Source of the DNA: Macrosoma leucophasiata
Lineage: Eukaryota; Arthropoda; Insecta; Lepidoptera; Hedylidae
DNA length: 64,000 bases
Direction: 5' to 3'
NCBI GenBank assembly: GCA_036365455.1
Contig: JAWQUS010000027.1
Location: 12,388,501 to 12,452,500 of the forward strand
Shown here: in pieces, positions 23,611 through 35,766 of the stretch
Layout: each line of letters begins with the position of its first letter
Numbering within the stretch: the first letter of the stretch is position 1
The notes under the pieces: model-generated
Database searches by the model: none
Told to the model about the DNA's origin: nothing
Seen by the model: only the letters and a program-made list of their open reading frames with translations
Translations under genes and position numbers: made by a program

Positions 23611-24324
23611 GCCTCACTCATTTATTATTTGCAGGTTATTTATTAATGCTTATTTTCGGATTGGTTTAATAATAGTCATATAAAATCACTCCCAGTAATA
23701 TAATCAAGCCTGTGGACAATAAATCTGAATCACCTCTGATAGGACTGCAGAAATACAGAAATGCAGAAAAAAAGTCTACTCATAAAAAATCGTTGGTTGA
23801 AATATACCTGCAAAAATCAATGCAGTATTGCAATAGCACTCAAATTGCTTTATTGCATTAAAATAAATGTATAGATAACGAGTAAAAATACATATTTTTG
23901 AAAAATGTAGGTATCTCGTATCCTTTAAATTTCGTTATTGATTCTCAAATGTATTTGCGATATTAACCTTTCCTCCTTTCAATTCATTTTGTTTTATATA
24001 GACATCACTAACAATTAGAAGAGTATCGCGCCGACAAACATTGCTAAGGTTTATCCATTTCGAGACTACTTTAATTGTATTTGGGATCTGGGGTGCGTTG
24101 GGAAATATCTGGTGCGACCTGACCGGCATTAAAAAAAAAACACAATAATATAACAATTGGTAACGATGGCTTACACATTTCTAAATACATACAATTCATT
24201 TTGATTGTAAGTGAATGGTACCTATTGCCTATCATCTACGTAAAACCAGAGTTTTCAATGTTAATTCACATGGTCAATTTCACTCTTCAGGTATCTAAGT
24301 TGTTACTACATAACAACCAGGACC

Positions 24325-24432
24325 TGTCAGAACACGAGATCAATAAATACTACCACTTAGCAGCAAATAGATTAGGTAATACGGTGGTACATACATCCGC
24401 GAGCTCCGTTACGGGAGCTCTACTACTAGTAA
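24325..24432 (+). repeat. dispersed repeat family A, 3' part
   Basis: Carries the block gaacacgagatcaat...accacttagcagcaa and the terminal gagctccgttacgggagctc palindrome, with more divergence than the neighbouring copy. Confidence 0.6.
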
Positions 24433-24469
24433 AAATTAAGCAATAATAAGCAATTCACTTACATTTTTT

Positions 24470-24757
24470 TTTTTAATTTAATGATAGTGGCAAACAAGTA
24501 TGCAGTTCACATTGATGTTAAGTGATGACTGCAGACTATAGACACCCACAAAAAGACCAGAGGTCAAAATGCAGATGCGTTACCACTTCTGAGGCCCTAG
24601 ATGCCTCTGTGCCGGAAATTACAGGGCCATACATTACCACCTGACAGGCATACAATAGTGCTGAACACTTCCATTTAGCGGCAAGTAGGTATATTAGGTA
24701 ATGCGGTGGTGCCTACGCTCGCGAGCTCCGTCACTGGAGCTCTACCACCAGTAAATA
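24470..24757 (+). repeat. dispersed repeat family A, full-length copy
   Basis: Near end-to-end match to 4345-4612, following a poly-T run. It lies 40 bases downstream of the partial copy at 24325-24432 in the same orientation, so the two form a head-to-tail pair. Confidence 0.75.
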
Positions 24758-25436
24758 CAATGACCATGAACATATTATTATTGTACAACATCAACAGATA
24801 CCTATTTTATTTTCGGCAAAAACATATTATATGTCACGCGAGTGTATTATGCTTTCATGATCCCAGCAAAAGGTACTAAGTTATTTTTTCTTTCTTTTAA
24901 TGCGCACTTCTACACAATAATAATAAATCATGTCGCAAAACGTTTAACCGTAACAGGCAAATCCTACATTATTTCCCTTTACTTACTGCTGTCCATTCGG
25001 GATACACGCGAAGTTACGTTTTATGATGGTTAACAAAATCAGAAGATATTGATAACACAATAACATGAGATTCTATAGAAAAGAAAATTGCACCTGTTGT
25101 TGGAGTATATTTATAGTGGTTTTGTGAATATGGCTGCGTAGCTTAGCATGAAAGATATTTACATTTATAGTGTTTTGTTCCGTTTTGTTACATTATTGTA
25201 ATGTTTAAGGAAGGATTGCATTTTCTGCGTTCGTTATTTTTCTTTTTATACAAGTAAATAAGTTTTTGCATAAATAATAAATTAATAATGTAGTAATAAA
25301 TAACATTTACAGCTAACTGCAATAGTAAGTGAATACTTATTGCAGTCAATAGAAATCTACTGGAGGACGCATTGCAAAATTTTCAGATGCGTTGTCACTC
25401 TAGAAACCTCATCGGTTATAGGGTTCTTTGGAAGAT

Positions 25437-25628
25437 TTACATGCGAATGTGGATGGTTGCAGAGTCCCAGGAAGACCAAGACCAAATAGGTCGATTATTG
25501 TCTGAGGGTGAGTCATATGTCTTAGGAATAGGTTTGCATGTATGAAGAGAATGATGAATGTAGAAGAAGCACGGGAGGTGTGTCAGGACCGGGTTATCTG
25601 GCGCTTTACACTCTCTGCCTACCACGTT
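25437..25628 (+). repeat. dispersed repeat family C (LINE ORF-end-like), copy 1
   Basis: Shares agatggttgca-like, ccaaataggtcg, gtagaagaagcacg, tggcgct and ctctgcctacc blocks with 33285-33500 and, inverted, with 50325-50470. In the third copy the + frame reads NIEEARYV, then DIWRSTLFAYPVKD, which resembles the end of a LINE ORF2 (EEAR...R-x-x-WR...AxPxxD). This copy is frameshifted. Confidence 0.6.
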
Positions 25629-26524
25629 AGGGACTGAAGATATATATGTCGGAATCGAATTATTATAGGGCAGTTATGCTGCCAGTTAGAACAGTGAACG
25701 TCAGTGATATTAAAGTGATATAACGCGGGTAGTTTTGAATCAAATGGGCAGAAGACTAGTGATAGTAGTAGTATCGTATCCTGGTAAATGTGGTTTCCCG
25801 GTCCGAAGCGTTTCTTGCCCGTTCTTCCCTGCCGGAGGTAATCGAATGGGCGGATCTTTGGCAATAAACGACTATTGCTTCACCTTCTGCCAAACCCTGT
25901 GCTTTATTTCATCACCCGCTCGAGTTCCCACCTACAGACGCCCACAAACACGAATAACATATGAGCTTATGGAAAGATACGCAAACAATACTACCTAGAT
26001 GTCCTAGATGTCCCTGACTGGAGAAAGCCCTCATGCCGACATATACATACATTTAAATACACTCCCTACTAGAGAAATCTACTTGTCTATAATTTCACTT
26101 TCCAGTAAGAAAATCTATTCCATTTTGTCTTATTATTCAGGTACAATTCATGGTCATAAAAATTATTTATGTTTATACTTTAGCATTCTTTCATTAACAA
26201 TATTAACTGTGAAAAACTAAATGTGAAATACACACAAGTGACACATGTCATGTTGTCAAATGCATTGTTGGTTTTTCGTCAACTGCTATGTCTCATTTAT
26301 CCGAGTTTTAACAACCGTGGGACAAAAAAAAACAAAGTTACAATATTAAATATGTAGGTAATAGATAAAAATTAAATGTTGTTCATATACCTTCTTGTTC
26401 ATTTGGAAAAGTAGTAAACCGGCATGCCTGCTGCTAGCTACTGTCTACCTATATTTTCTAAATACAAAAAAAATCTTTCTCGGTCTAGACTAATTTAGTG
26501 ATAAACCTACAGAAGATACTTTTT

Positions 26525-26763
26525 GCTTGTAGTAGAGTTCCAGTATAAGAACTCGAGGGCGTAGGCAAATGGTAGTGGTCAGCACAATCGTGTTCTGGTT
26601 AGTAGATGGTAATATATTATTATATGGTCCTGTAATAACTTCATAAAGACAACAACTAAGGACTCAGGGATGGCAATGCATCTATATTTTAACAACTCTG
26701 GTTTTGTAAAGATGTTTATAGGCTGCAGTCACCACATAGTATCCATGTGAACTGCATATTTGT
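26525..26763 (-). repeat. dispersed repeat family A, diverged copy
   Basis: Inverted, quite diverged family A copy: gtggtcagcacaatcgtgtt and gctgcagtcaccacatagta can be recognised. Its end runs into the perfect hairpin at 26759-26811. Confidence 0.6.
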
Positions 26764-26811
26764 TATGAAACGAAGTTTGAAATGTTGTATCAAACTTCGT
26801 TTCATAACAAA
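26759..26811. repeat. 22-bp perfect hairpin
   Basis: tttgttatgaaacgaagttt(ga) at 26759-26780 is exactly complementary to 26790-26811, with a 9-base loop (aatgttgta). It abuts the end of a family A repeat. Confidence 0.85.
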
Positions 26812-27284
26812 AAATTAGAAAATTGCATTTTTTATACTGACCAAGTTAATTCAAACAAGGGGCATAGATACAATTTAGTATTACTAGGTTAGGCATTATG
26901 TATTTCGTCCATTTACGAGTATATAGAACGGTAATTTGCCCATATCTATGCTAAAATTAAATGACCATTGTACAGCGGGTGTGGCAAATTCATTGACCCA
27001 ATACCTACCAGTTCTATTAATATCCCAATGGAAATTAAAACAGAACAAATGATGATTGAAGTGACGATGACCAATTGGATCCAGTTATTTTCAAGATCAT
27101 AATTGCCGTGATGACGTGATTGATTAAAACATCAGTAAATTTATCAATATGCTCAAGAGAGCCAGTGCAGTGTGGCCACTAAAAGTTTCTTCATTACGTC
27201 GTGCTATATAAACGTAGGTTAGTAAATTCTAGATAACACATACATATTATCGACACTTCACAAACTTTTGACGACCAAGTTAGT

Positions 27285-27455
27285 GTAGTCTGAGACAACC
27301 GCTTGATCGTGGGTTCAATCCCCGCGCCGGAATAAATATTCCTATGACCTACACATATTTGTTTCGGGTTTGGACAGTGTGTTTGTGATGTGTTTATAAA
27401 ACGGCACTCCTGACACAGATTTATACCTAGTGAGGAACTTTGAGTGAAAGCGTAC
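27285..27455 (+). repeat. tRNA-derived SINE family D, copy 1
   Basis: B box gggttcaatccccgcgccgg, then the family body (cctacacatatttgtttcgg, gtgtttgtgatgtg, cacagatttatacct, gaaagcgta). It matches 48165-48375 and 53752-53940, and 35432-35580 inverted. The A-box part is degraded. Confidence 0.65.
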
Positions 27456-28357
27456 TTTTAAAAATAAATTGTACTATTTTCTCACACTACCTTTCTCACC
27501 TACCCGGTAAGATGAAACACAACAAACGTGAAAATACGTACATACATAGATTTGGTCTTTCAAAATTTCACTCATTTCAAAACTCATTTAATCACGTTGC
27601 GCTTCACGTGATCAGAACATATAGCAACACGGGCCACCGGCTGACCGGAGGGGAGTAGCCATAGCGTTTATTACCGATGCAAAACAGTCTGTAATTTTTA
27701 AACAGTCTGTAATTTTTTGCCAGAGGAAATTTGTGTGACACACACACACACATTACAAAAATCGGCTATTACCTACTACAAAACGCACACCTCAAACTTT
27801 AACAAAATACGAAAGCCAATTTACTTTAAATGTAGCCAGGAAAATATTAGTATTTGTAATTACGATATAAAAAAAATGTGGGTATTAAAATCATTTATTT
27901 TTACAATCGCATCACCTTAAGACTCGGTCCCGGTTAACTTATTTTGTTATGAGTGATCTCCTATGTTAGCATAAAATATTATACCCGTACCAGACTTGTC
28001 GGTTCCGGCAACCGTCTCTCTTTATAAGAACCCTGAAGATACATTTAAAATATTTGTGTCCTGTCAATGTACGTAACAAAATGTAGTACCCAAAGAAGTT
28101 CATCGATCAGGAAGAACCATTAAGCATGTTAAACTCCTGTAACCGAGACAAACATTAATTAGTCTGCGCACCATAAAAGGCCACAAACTACGTCGTTAGA
28201 TAGATCCGAATTCTTTCAATTTATGTTATCGAAAGACACTGCCGTGCCGTCTAAAGAGGAATTTATCTTGGAGATTTTATATTCTCACTTCCCTTTATCA
28301 AATTTTATACATTATGGTGCGTTTGGGTGTACCTATCACTAATAGATTTTTACTGTT

Positions 28358-28492
28358 GGTAAAGTTCCAGTATCGGTGCTCGTCCTCCATTCTTTCATAG
28401 TCCTCCATTTTTTTTAGTACGTCACGTTTATAGGCTGTTGTATTCACTTACGATAAATGTGAACCGCATACTTGTTTGCTACCACCGTCATA
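28358..28492 (-). repeat. dispersed repeat family A, fragment
   Basis: Contains taaagttccagtatcggtgc and, after a gap, ggctgttgtattcacttacg and ccgcatacttgtttgc, which match the inverted family. Confidence 0.5.
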
Positions 28493-28527
28493 AATTAACA
28501 TAAGGAAATATTAGTTATTAAATACTA

Positions 28528-28732
28528 GCTAGTGCCCGCGACTTCATCTGCGCAGGATTAGTATTAGGTACACACAATACCTGTATAGATTGAAGCCTAT
28601 GTATTATTCTAATTTACAAGCTTTAATATCCTAAAGTTTCATTAAACTCCATTCAGTAGTTTTTACGTGAAAGAGCAACAAACATCAATTCGTACACACA
28701 AACTTTCGCGTTTGTAATAGTAGTAGGATGTT
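28528..28732 (-). repeat. RTE-type LINE tail-like repeat
   Basis: Starts ctagctagtgcccgcgactt and ends ttcgcgtttgtaatagtagt-aggat, the standard layout of a short lepidopteran RTE-like repeat. It shares the (inverted) gctagt boundary with 9640-9958. Non-coding. Confidence 0.6.
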
Positions 28733-29340
28733 CACTAACTGTAACAACATTTCCACTCACGTACCTTATATAGATGAATTCTACTTATTTATAGTTCTCC
28801 TAGTCATTGTTAGGAAAGCTCAAGAGAAAGATTCTTGAAGAAGAGTGAAATTTTTGGATTAATCATGATCATGATGGAGTTAATGCTCGAGAACATCAGA
28901 TAATGATATGGAGGATAACTTGCACTTACTTACACACTTAGTTTCTTTTTACCCCACCCACCACATTTGGGCGCCACTATGAGCTAGCATTACGTCTATT
29001 TGGATGTGTACTTTTTACATATATATACCTACTAATATAATTAACAGAAAATTTGACATTGTAAAACTAAGCACGTTCGACACACCAAGAGTCTCACATG
29101 CCTCTCTGTAACCGTTTCGCCGCTTTTACCATCAGATACTTACTGATATGACAATAATTGATATCACTTTTCCATCAGAAAACAAATTCACTGTCTTTGG
29201 GGATTACCTATTAATTAAAACCGGTATTTTTTCACTAAATATTTTTTCCGGAGACAATTAATTATATTTATGTTAATCTGTTACATAAATACTAGATAGA
29301 GTAACAGCATGCCCTGTAGGCGTGGCGGCCTGCTACGGAA

Positions 29341-29583
29341 ATGACAAAGGACCCAACAACGCTTATGTTAATGATGATCACGCAACACAGCACAAAATGT
29401 TCCGAGTATTATTCTAATCATCTGTACAATAAATATAACGCGCAGTTACAGCAACACAAACATGTTGTAATAGCTCAACAAACTGACTTACGTAGAGCAA
29501 CAACGGAAGCCTTGCGTAGTAGAAGCGAACGACACCGATGTGCTGAAGCCGATCGCGCTAGAAATAAGTTGCTCGAATGTTGA
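29341..29583 (+). CDS. hypothetical 80-residue ORF, unsupported by homology
   Basis: ATG to TGA, 80 residues, in a patch more GC-rich than its surroundings. The C-terminal half is polar, alanine/arginine/glutamate-rich and probably helical (LRRATTEALRSRSERHRCAE). I recognise no family. There is no nearby TATA box or poly(A) signal that decides the matter, and no splice partner was found. It may be an exon of an unrecognised gene, a TE piece, or chance. Confidence 0.2.
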   Translation: MTKDPTTLMLMMITQHSTKCSEYYSNHLYNKYNAQLQQHKHVVIAQQTDLRRATTEALRSRSERHRCAEADRARNKLLEC

Positions 29584-30884
29584 GGGCTGCCGAGGCCCTG
29601 TTAATCGCGGACCAGTTTTATTTTTTCGTCGATTCTTGGGACTCTGATTATAAAAATTAGATCGGTTTTTATTTATCTAACAGATAGACAGTTAGTTTTT
29701 CAAAAAATTTAAGGATGTAGATTTCTTGAGATGCTAATTAAATCGGTTCTTGAACTCTAGATGGAGTATGTTTTTTCTTTCAAAATTTGATATGGATTTT
29801 ACGTGCTAATTATAAAATATTAATCTGTTTGCCGATCCACGATAGCAGACTTTTTTTTTCAAAATATATTTATAGATGTCGAATCCGAGGTTTTTTGGGA
29901 TGCTCTTTTTTTTTAAATATGATATATTGAGCTTTTTATGTTAAAACTGGGTTTAACTGTAACATCTCTGTCTGTGTCTTCTTATCTGTGTATTGCAAAA
30001 ACACAAGATAGCGTGAACGGGTTCTCAAAAAGACATGATGTATCAGACAGTATCAGTCCTTAACTTTATTATGGATAAATAATATGAAATTGATATTATA
30101 TTAATATCACAATTTTATACGCGTCCGTTATTCACATTTTATATTATTTATAAGAATATCACGTAAGAGTAGAGTACCTACGCGAAGTACGAATCTAACA
30201 CAAAACCAAATTATACGCGATTGCTTACATTCGTATAATCTCGCAATTTTTTTCAAGGGAAACTGCAAATTATTGCGTGAACAGCCTCTTTTATACACAT
30301 CTCACAAATTACACACATTACACATACATAGTACACCTACGAAAACACCTTATTTACGAGATAAGAAGCATTATGTCGAATACATTTTATGTGTGTGCAA
30401 ACCAAGTGGGCCACCTATTGGCCCTACCTACCTGAAATAAAAGACTTGAGAAGTGCTTCAGGAAGGGTAGATGTATATACCTATTTACCTACTTGAGATT
30501 ATATCTGTAAAGATATGATATCTTTAACCATTTCAGTTAAAAGTTTAATGATTAAGGATAAATTAAAGCTGTAATGTCATAACTTACTAATTTTACGTCG
30601 AAAGAAAAAAGTCATATTTTTATAATACTGCATTGAATATTGATTCATAACATGAAACGAAAATATTTTGACTCCCAATTTGAAGATGAGAACGCGAATC
30701 CAATTTGCACTTAACCTAAAACACTGCAGATTACTTGCTTGGATTACAGAAATATTGTCGTTGAAAAGGATCAAAAACTGTGCCAGTGAATTAAGAAGCT
30801 TTTGTAATATTGTATCAATCTGTCCATAAATCAATTCAGTCATTATTTGTATAGTTGTATTTCAATGAATATTAATTAAATAAC
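29584..30884. other. no feature seen
   Basis: AT-rich with poly-T runs; no gene or repeat structure supported. Confidence 0.5.
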
Positions 30885-30936
30885 AATTATTCTAAACTGA
30901 GTAAAGTTTTAACACTTTACTCGGTTTAGAATAATT
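30885..30936. repeat. 23-bp near-perfect hairpin
   Basis: aattattctaaactgagtaa(agt) at 30885-30907 pairs with 30914-30936 with a single mismatch (G-T in RNA on one strand) and a 6-base loop. Size and loop would suit either a MITE relic or a small RNA precursor. Confidence 0.8.
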
Positions 30937-31577
30937 TTTATTCGGCTGCCAATTTATAGTAGCTTTCTGAAACCTATCGTTACTTTTAGGGAACCGAGAC
31001 GGATTTTCTTAGATTTTAATTCTAATACGTTTTTAGTGTCGTTGAATAGGACGGTTTCCTAAAGTAATATTGCCATCCTCTCTCAATTACAATGAAGAAA
31101 TACAACCAGCGAGGGTTTTTCCAAAATATTAAATTTAGCTTATTTTACATACGCAAATGACTATTCAACTGACAAATATAGATGTGTCCAATGATCGTTT
31201 ATAAATAAGGTTAAATAAATAAGTGTTTCTATTAAGTTACAAAATCACGGAAAACTATGCTATGCTAAGAAATCAGCATTCATGTCTGAACATCGTATAA
31301 AACTTACCTAAAATGTATAGCGAAACGTGTCTGAAATATACTAAAGCGAAAGCTTTAATACGAAAACTTTTATAAGATTCAACGCTGAGTCTACTTTTTT
31401 CTGACATCAATCACAATAACTTGTATTTGAATTGGAAGTCAACTTTATATACAGTTTTAATTTTAATTTAAGTTCCAATAATTACTTCTAAACGTTAGCA
31501 TTTTGCCTACTGGGTTTACCGTATAATCTCCGTAAATATTTTCCAATTAGTTTTAGCTAAAGCAAGTGCTAAAGCTA

Positions 31578-31815
31578 AAACTAAGTGGTAGCAGCCTTCT
31601 ACTGAAGTCTTAAGTTCGATCCCCGGGATCGGGTCTATTATATAAGTGGTCTGTTATATATAAGTGCTATTCGTATTTAATCGTATTTCATAGAAGATTT
31701 CCAGTGCCCTCGGACCTTGGCAATATGTCCAAGGATGACAATAAGGTCGTCTTGTGATTAAATAGGATAAAACGTTGCTGGCGAATCGTTTGTATTTGAA
31801 TGTAAGCTTGAACGC
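31578..31815 (+). repeat. tRNA-derived SINE family B, copy 1
   Basis: tRNA-like head (gtggtagcagcctt, then aagttcgatccccgggatcg) and a body with tttccagtgccctcggacct-tggcaatatgtcc, shared with 32512-32815. Confidence 0.65.
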
Positions 31816-31819
31816 ATTT

Positions 31820-31962
31820 TTTTATGTAATTATGGTGTCAAACAATCATGTAGTTCACATTTATGAAGTGAATACTTACTGTTGTCTAGAGACATCTACA
31901 CTAAAACCTGATGGCAAAATGCAGATAGGTACGTTACAACCTCTGAGACCTTAACTGTTTTG
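31820..31962 (+). repeat. dispersed repeat family A, diverged copy
   Basis: tcaaacaatcatgtagttca and acctgatggcaaaatgcaga blocks match the first half of family A; it follows directly on the SINE. Confidence 0.55.
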
Positions 31963-32511
31963 ACCTTGTGTTCTCCGTGATTATGATAAAAAGGTCATAG
32001 ATACCTATGACTATCCCCTTACTCGGAGAATAACATCACGAAGTTACGTTTTAGGTATAAAATGTTGTCCTCGTACTAGAGATAAGTAAAATCATACTAA
32101 TTTAGTTATCACGTAGAGATACGTAATTACAGTACTCAACATATTATTCATTCATATTACACATCGAGCCAGCGAAAGAGACGATCGGCTCGTTTCGACT
32201 TCGTAGAGCGTTATCTCTGTTGTACACTGCCTACGTAAGCACTGATAGTCCGGTATTGGTCAAAACTTGATCAAAATCGTCGACAAACGTCAAATAGGTA
32301 CGGTGCGAAAGAGATAACGCTCTACAAACCCGAAATAAGCCGAAATCTCCTTCCTAGGCTCGATGTGCAATATTTATTGTTGAGCACTGAATTAATTGAA
32401 GGAAAGATAATATGAGCTGATACCACACACAATCGAATCCTATTTCTATCAAATATATTTAATTTAAAAAACGTAATTCACATTTAAAATGTTTAGAAAA
32501 TGTAACTGCCT

Positions 32512-32815
32512 CAGTAGCGTAGTGGTAGCAGGCCACTACTATTACGCTGGAGGTCCTGGGTTCGATTCCCGGGTCGGGGACTATCAGAGATAACTGTTTA
32601 AAATCCTTTATCTCTACTTCTATTGAGATTTTTCCATTTTCTGGAAGTTTCCCAGTACCCCGGAGTTTGGTAATGTGCCCGGAGATGGCAACAGTTTCGC
32701 CACCTGTTACATGGGCCAAAACGTAACCGGCGAGTCGTGGGTGTTTGCATGTATGATTGAATGCATGCATTTACCTCTGCCTACCCCTTCGGGGATTACA
32801 TGCGTGAAGTTACGT
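32512..32815 (+). repeat. tRNA-derived SINE family B, copy 2
   Basis: A well-preserved head: agcgtagtggtagcaggcc (A box) and cctgggttcgattcccgggt (B box with paired T-arm). The body holds tttcccagtaccccggagtt-tggtaatgtgcccgg and an end around cctacccctt-cggggattaca. A 103-codon frame on the other strand is accidental. Confidence 0.75.
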
Positions 32816-33284
32816 AGAAAATGTAAAAAATAAGCGAAATTTAAAAGTAATCAAGAAGAAGCAAATGCCTCACAGAGTACTAAAACACTTTTCTTGACAT
32901 TATCGTAGTCGATTAAAAACACACTTCTGTTCCTTCATTAGGAGAACGCGACTATGAAGCCTCTTCTATATTTCTACCCCAGTTACATAAAATAAAACTT
33001 TGTCCTGACCAATTTTCCTTTAATATTTAACGCGAGCCATGCTTTATAAATTTGGCAGCTTTTCTGGTTCAATTTCAAGAAAAGCTCCCATTTTATTGTT
33101 CTCGTTTGCTGAGGCGCAAAACGATAATTTATTAAGTTGAGCCTGGTTGAGATCAATTGTACTTGCAATATCATTTATCCGAATATGTTCGAATCGTTGG
33201 GCTAGCAATCATCATGTTATTTTGTTACTTATCATGTTATTATTATAACTTAAGGGCCTTAACTTTCCAACGAATGGCAAAACA

Positions 33285-33500
33285 GATATGCAATGTAGAT
33301 GGTTGCATAAGCCCGGAAATACCGCGACTGACCCACCTGGACCAAATAGGTCGTATACTATCAGAAGGTGGGTTAAGAGTCTTCGGAATCGGCTTACATG
33401 CATGAGGATAGTGAATATAGAAGAAGCACGATATGTGTACAATAACTGGGATATTTGGCGCTCCACGCTCTTCGCCTACCCCGTAAAGGACAAAGCAATT
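33285..33500 (+). repeat. dispersed repeat family C (LINE ORF-end-like), copy 2
   Basis: See the homologous copy at 25437-25628. The + frame NIEEARYVYNNWDIWRSTLF, then AYPVKD, is open here (within 33288-33557). I take it as the relic of a LINE ORF2 end, not a host gene. Confidence 0.6.
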
Positions 33501-34849
33501 TCATATATTCGAAATACGCCAATATATACGAGTTTATTCACAAAAATTAAAAAATGAACGTAAGACGTTTATTATTTTGCAATATTCTTCCTGCTTTATA
33601 TTATTGCACCAAACCTTTAAAAGATATCGCCTTATTTTAAACTTCGTGCACCTGTAGATATTCAGTCGACGGAAGTTTGCAAAGCCCGCTTCATCGACAG
33701 TCTAAGTGACCTAACTTCACATTGATTTCTTAGACGGCCAATTAATTCAAAACTGAACTTTGTAAGTGTTTCTCGCGGCTTCGTTCGTCAGTTTCAGATC
33801 GATGTAGAACTCTCGGTGGTTAAATTTTATAAGAAAATCATCTTTTTTATAAAATAAAAACGTAGAAAAAAAAATAAGACTAGAGAGAAAAATAAAGAAG
33901 TACCTTCTTTATTATTTTTCTTCCGATATGTCTAGGTAGTTCACTATTACTGCCCTTCTGCTAAACATAGATTCTTGAGTTAAATCCAAGTAATTAGAAA
34001 AACGGTTTGTATGATTCAAAGATGTGTGAATGCACTGAAAACAATGAAATGTGAGAATGCGAATACGCAAATGTTAATTAATCTTAGGACCTACCTGCAT
34101 TTTAAAAGTAATTATTTACGACATTCATACGAGTATTTACCTATACATATAAAGCTTATATACATTAGCCTATACACATAACTATTTTTGTTGTCATTTT
34201 CACTTTCCCAAAATCGAATTCTTGTTCAACAAACAAAGTCCTAGAAGAGAGAATCAAATCTTTATCAGGTACATTTTTATAAATCCGCGTTACACTTAAA
34301 GCTCTCTAGGGGAAAATTCGTAAACTTTACACGGAGTCAAAAGAAAAATAAAAAATATATTATAACATTGACGTTATATTCCACTGGGATAAATATGAGA
34401 ACCTTTGCTTTTGTTTTCTAGGAAGATATAAATCACTCGTAAAGCATAAGACAGTTTAGCGTAGTACAGGAAAGTGGGGCTAGGGTGTGGTCGGCTATCC
34501 GGAATAGAACGGGTATAAGGCGGCGGATCGGGATTATGGGATGAAACGGCGGATACGAGAATCGGACATGGATCACCTCTAATCTGATGCTCGGAGATGT
34601 TGTGAAATGTCGCAACACAAACTTTTCTCTTTTGTGTTTGTTATGTCAATATCTTGACTTACATCTGGATTACATTCATGTAAATAAGACTATGTTAACT
34701 TTGAATACTTATGTTGTAATTATAACTTAACAACCTCCAAGTAGACTAGTAGATATAGGTAGAGAGGTGTGCTACTAAAGCTTGAAAATCCCGAGAGATT
34801 CCAACTCAAATTTCAAACTTCGAATATCCAAGTGAGTACGTAGATGTGA
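33501..34849. other. no feature seen
   Basis: AT-rich intergenic sequence without supported features. Confidence 0.5.
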
Positions 34850-35290
34850 ACAAATTAAATAACAGGTTCGTGGAAACTGTCGGTAAGGCTGGACCTAAAT
34901 TCTTCAAGATCCGCCACTAGATAAAAAAAAACCCCAGCTCATTTCTCAACCTCATGGAGAAGAAGCACAGTATGGTTGTGAAATCTTCTAAAGACGCTTT
35001 GTAAAGGCGGCTCATCAGACAGATATCCAACTCACACATCCTCCCTCAACTCAACTCACTCGCATCCTTCAGCAGTTTAACACTGATAACATTACAGCAG
35101 CCATAGAGCGGAGCAAAGGCTCTGAAATGTTCGCCAAAGATCTGTCTACAGGACATAACCGGAGAATGACACGAGATTGTCACGACTCTGAAACAGCTGA
35201 AAAATAACAAGACCTCGGCTGCTGACAAAGATATAGGTAACAGTAATCCCTTCTAAAAAAAACTTTAAGCTCATAGCACTCCTAAATCAC
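34850..35290 (+). pseudogene. decayed LINE reverse transcriptase region
   Basis: The sequence is more GC-rich than its flanks. One + frame near 35180-35240 gives TTLKQLKNNKTSAADKDIG, which resembles the N-terminal RT motif 'LKNNKSPGPDGI'. Upstream pieces are broken by stops. The call rests on this one motif. Confidence 0.35.
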
Positions 35291-35431
35291 AGTGATTGGA
35301 CAACTGCAGTGAGATGTGAGCCAAGAAAATATCATATCTCCGAAACTATTGAGCTTCAGAGCTGCAATGGACTCGGCATGAATACTAACGGTTAGTACAT
35401 CTCCTACCTACAATTTGAGGATGATGTCGTA

Positions 35432-35580
35432 GTCATTTTGTTTAATACGCTTACACTCACAGTCCCACAGTAGGTATAAACCTGTGTCGTGGGTGTCGTT
35501 GTACACATGCAACACGTACACACACACCCAGATTCGAAACAAATATCTGTAGGCCATACAAATATTTGTCCTGGCTGAAA
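35432..35580 (-). repeat. tRNA-derived SINE family D body, inverted copy
   Basis: Reverse complement holds gacaaatatttgtatggcct, acagatatttgtttcg, gtgttgcatgtgtacaacg and cacaggtttatacctac, as in 48165-48375. The tRNA-like head is missing. Two overlapping 80-codon frames here are by-products. Confidence 0.7.
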
Positions 35581-35766
35581 TACTGCAACCAAAAATATTA
35601 ATCTTCGGCAAACTTGCCGAGACATACCGAAAATAGAGTTTATATGACACACCGAATTGATTAAAAAATAAATATTTATATATTTATTCGACTTTTTATT
35701 TGATAGTCGAAAGATAAGGTTAACAAAAATAATTTTTTACATACTTTAAAATTCAGAAAATTTATA

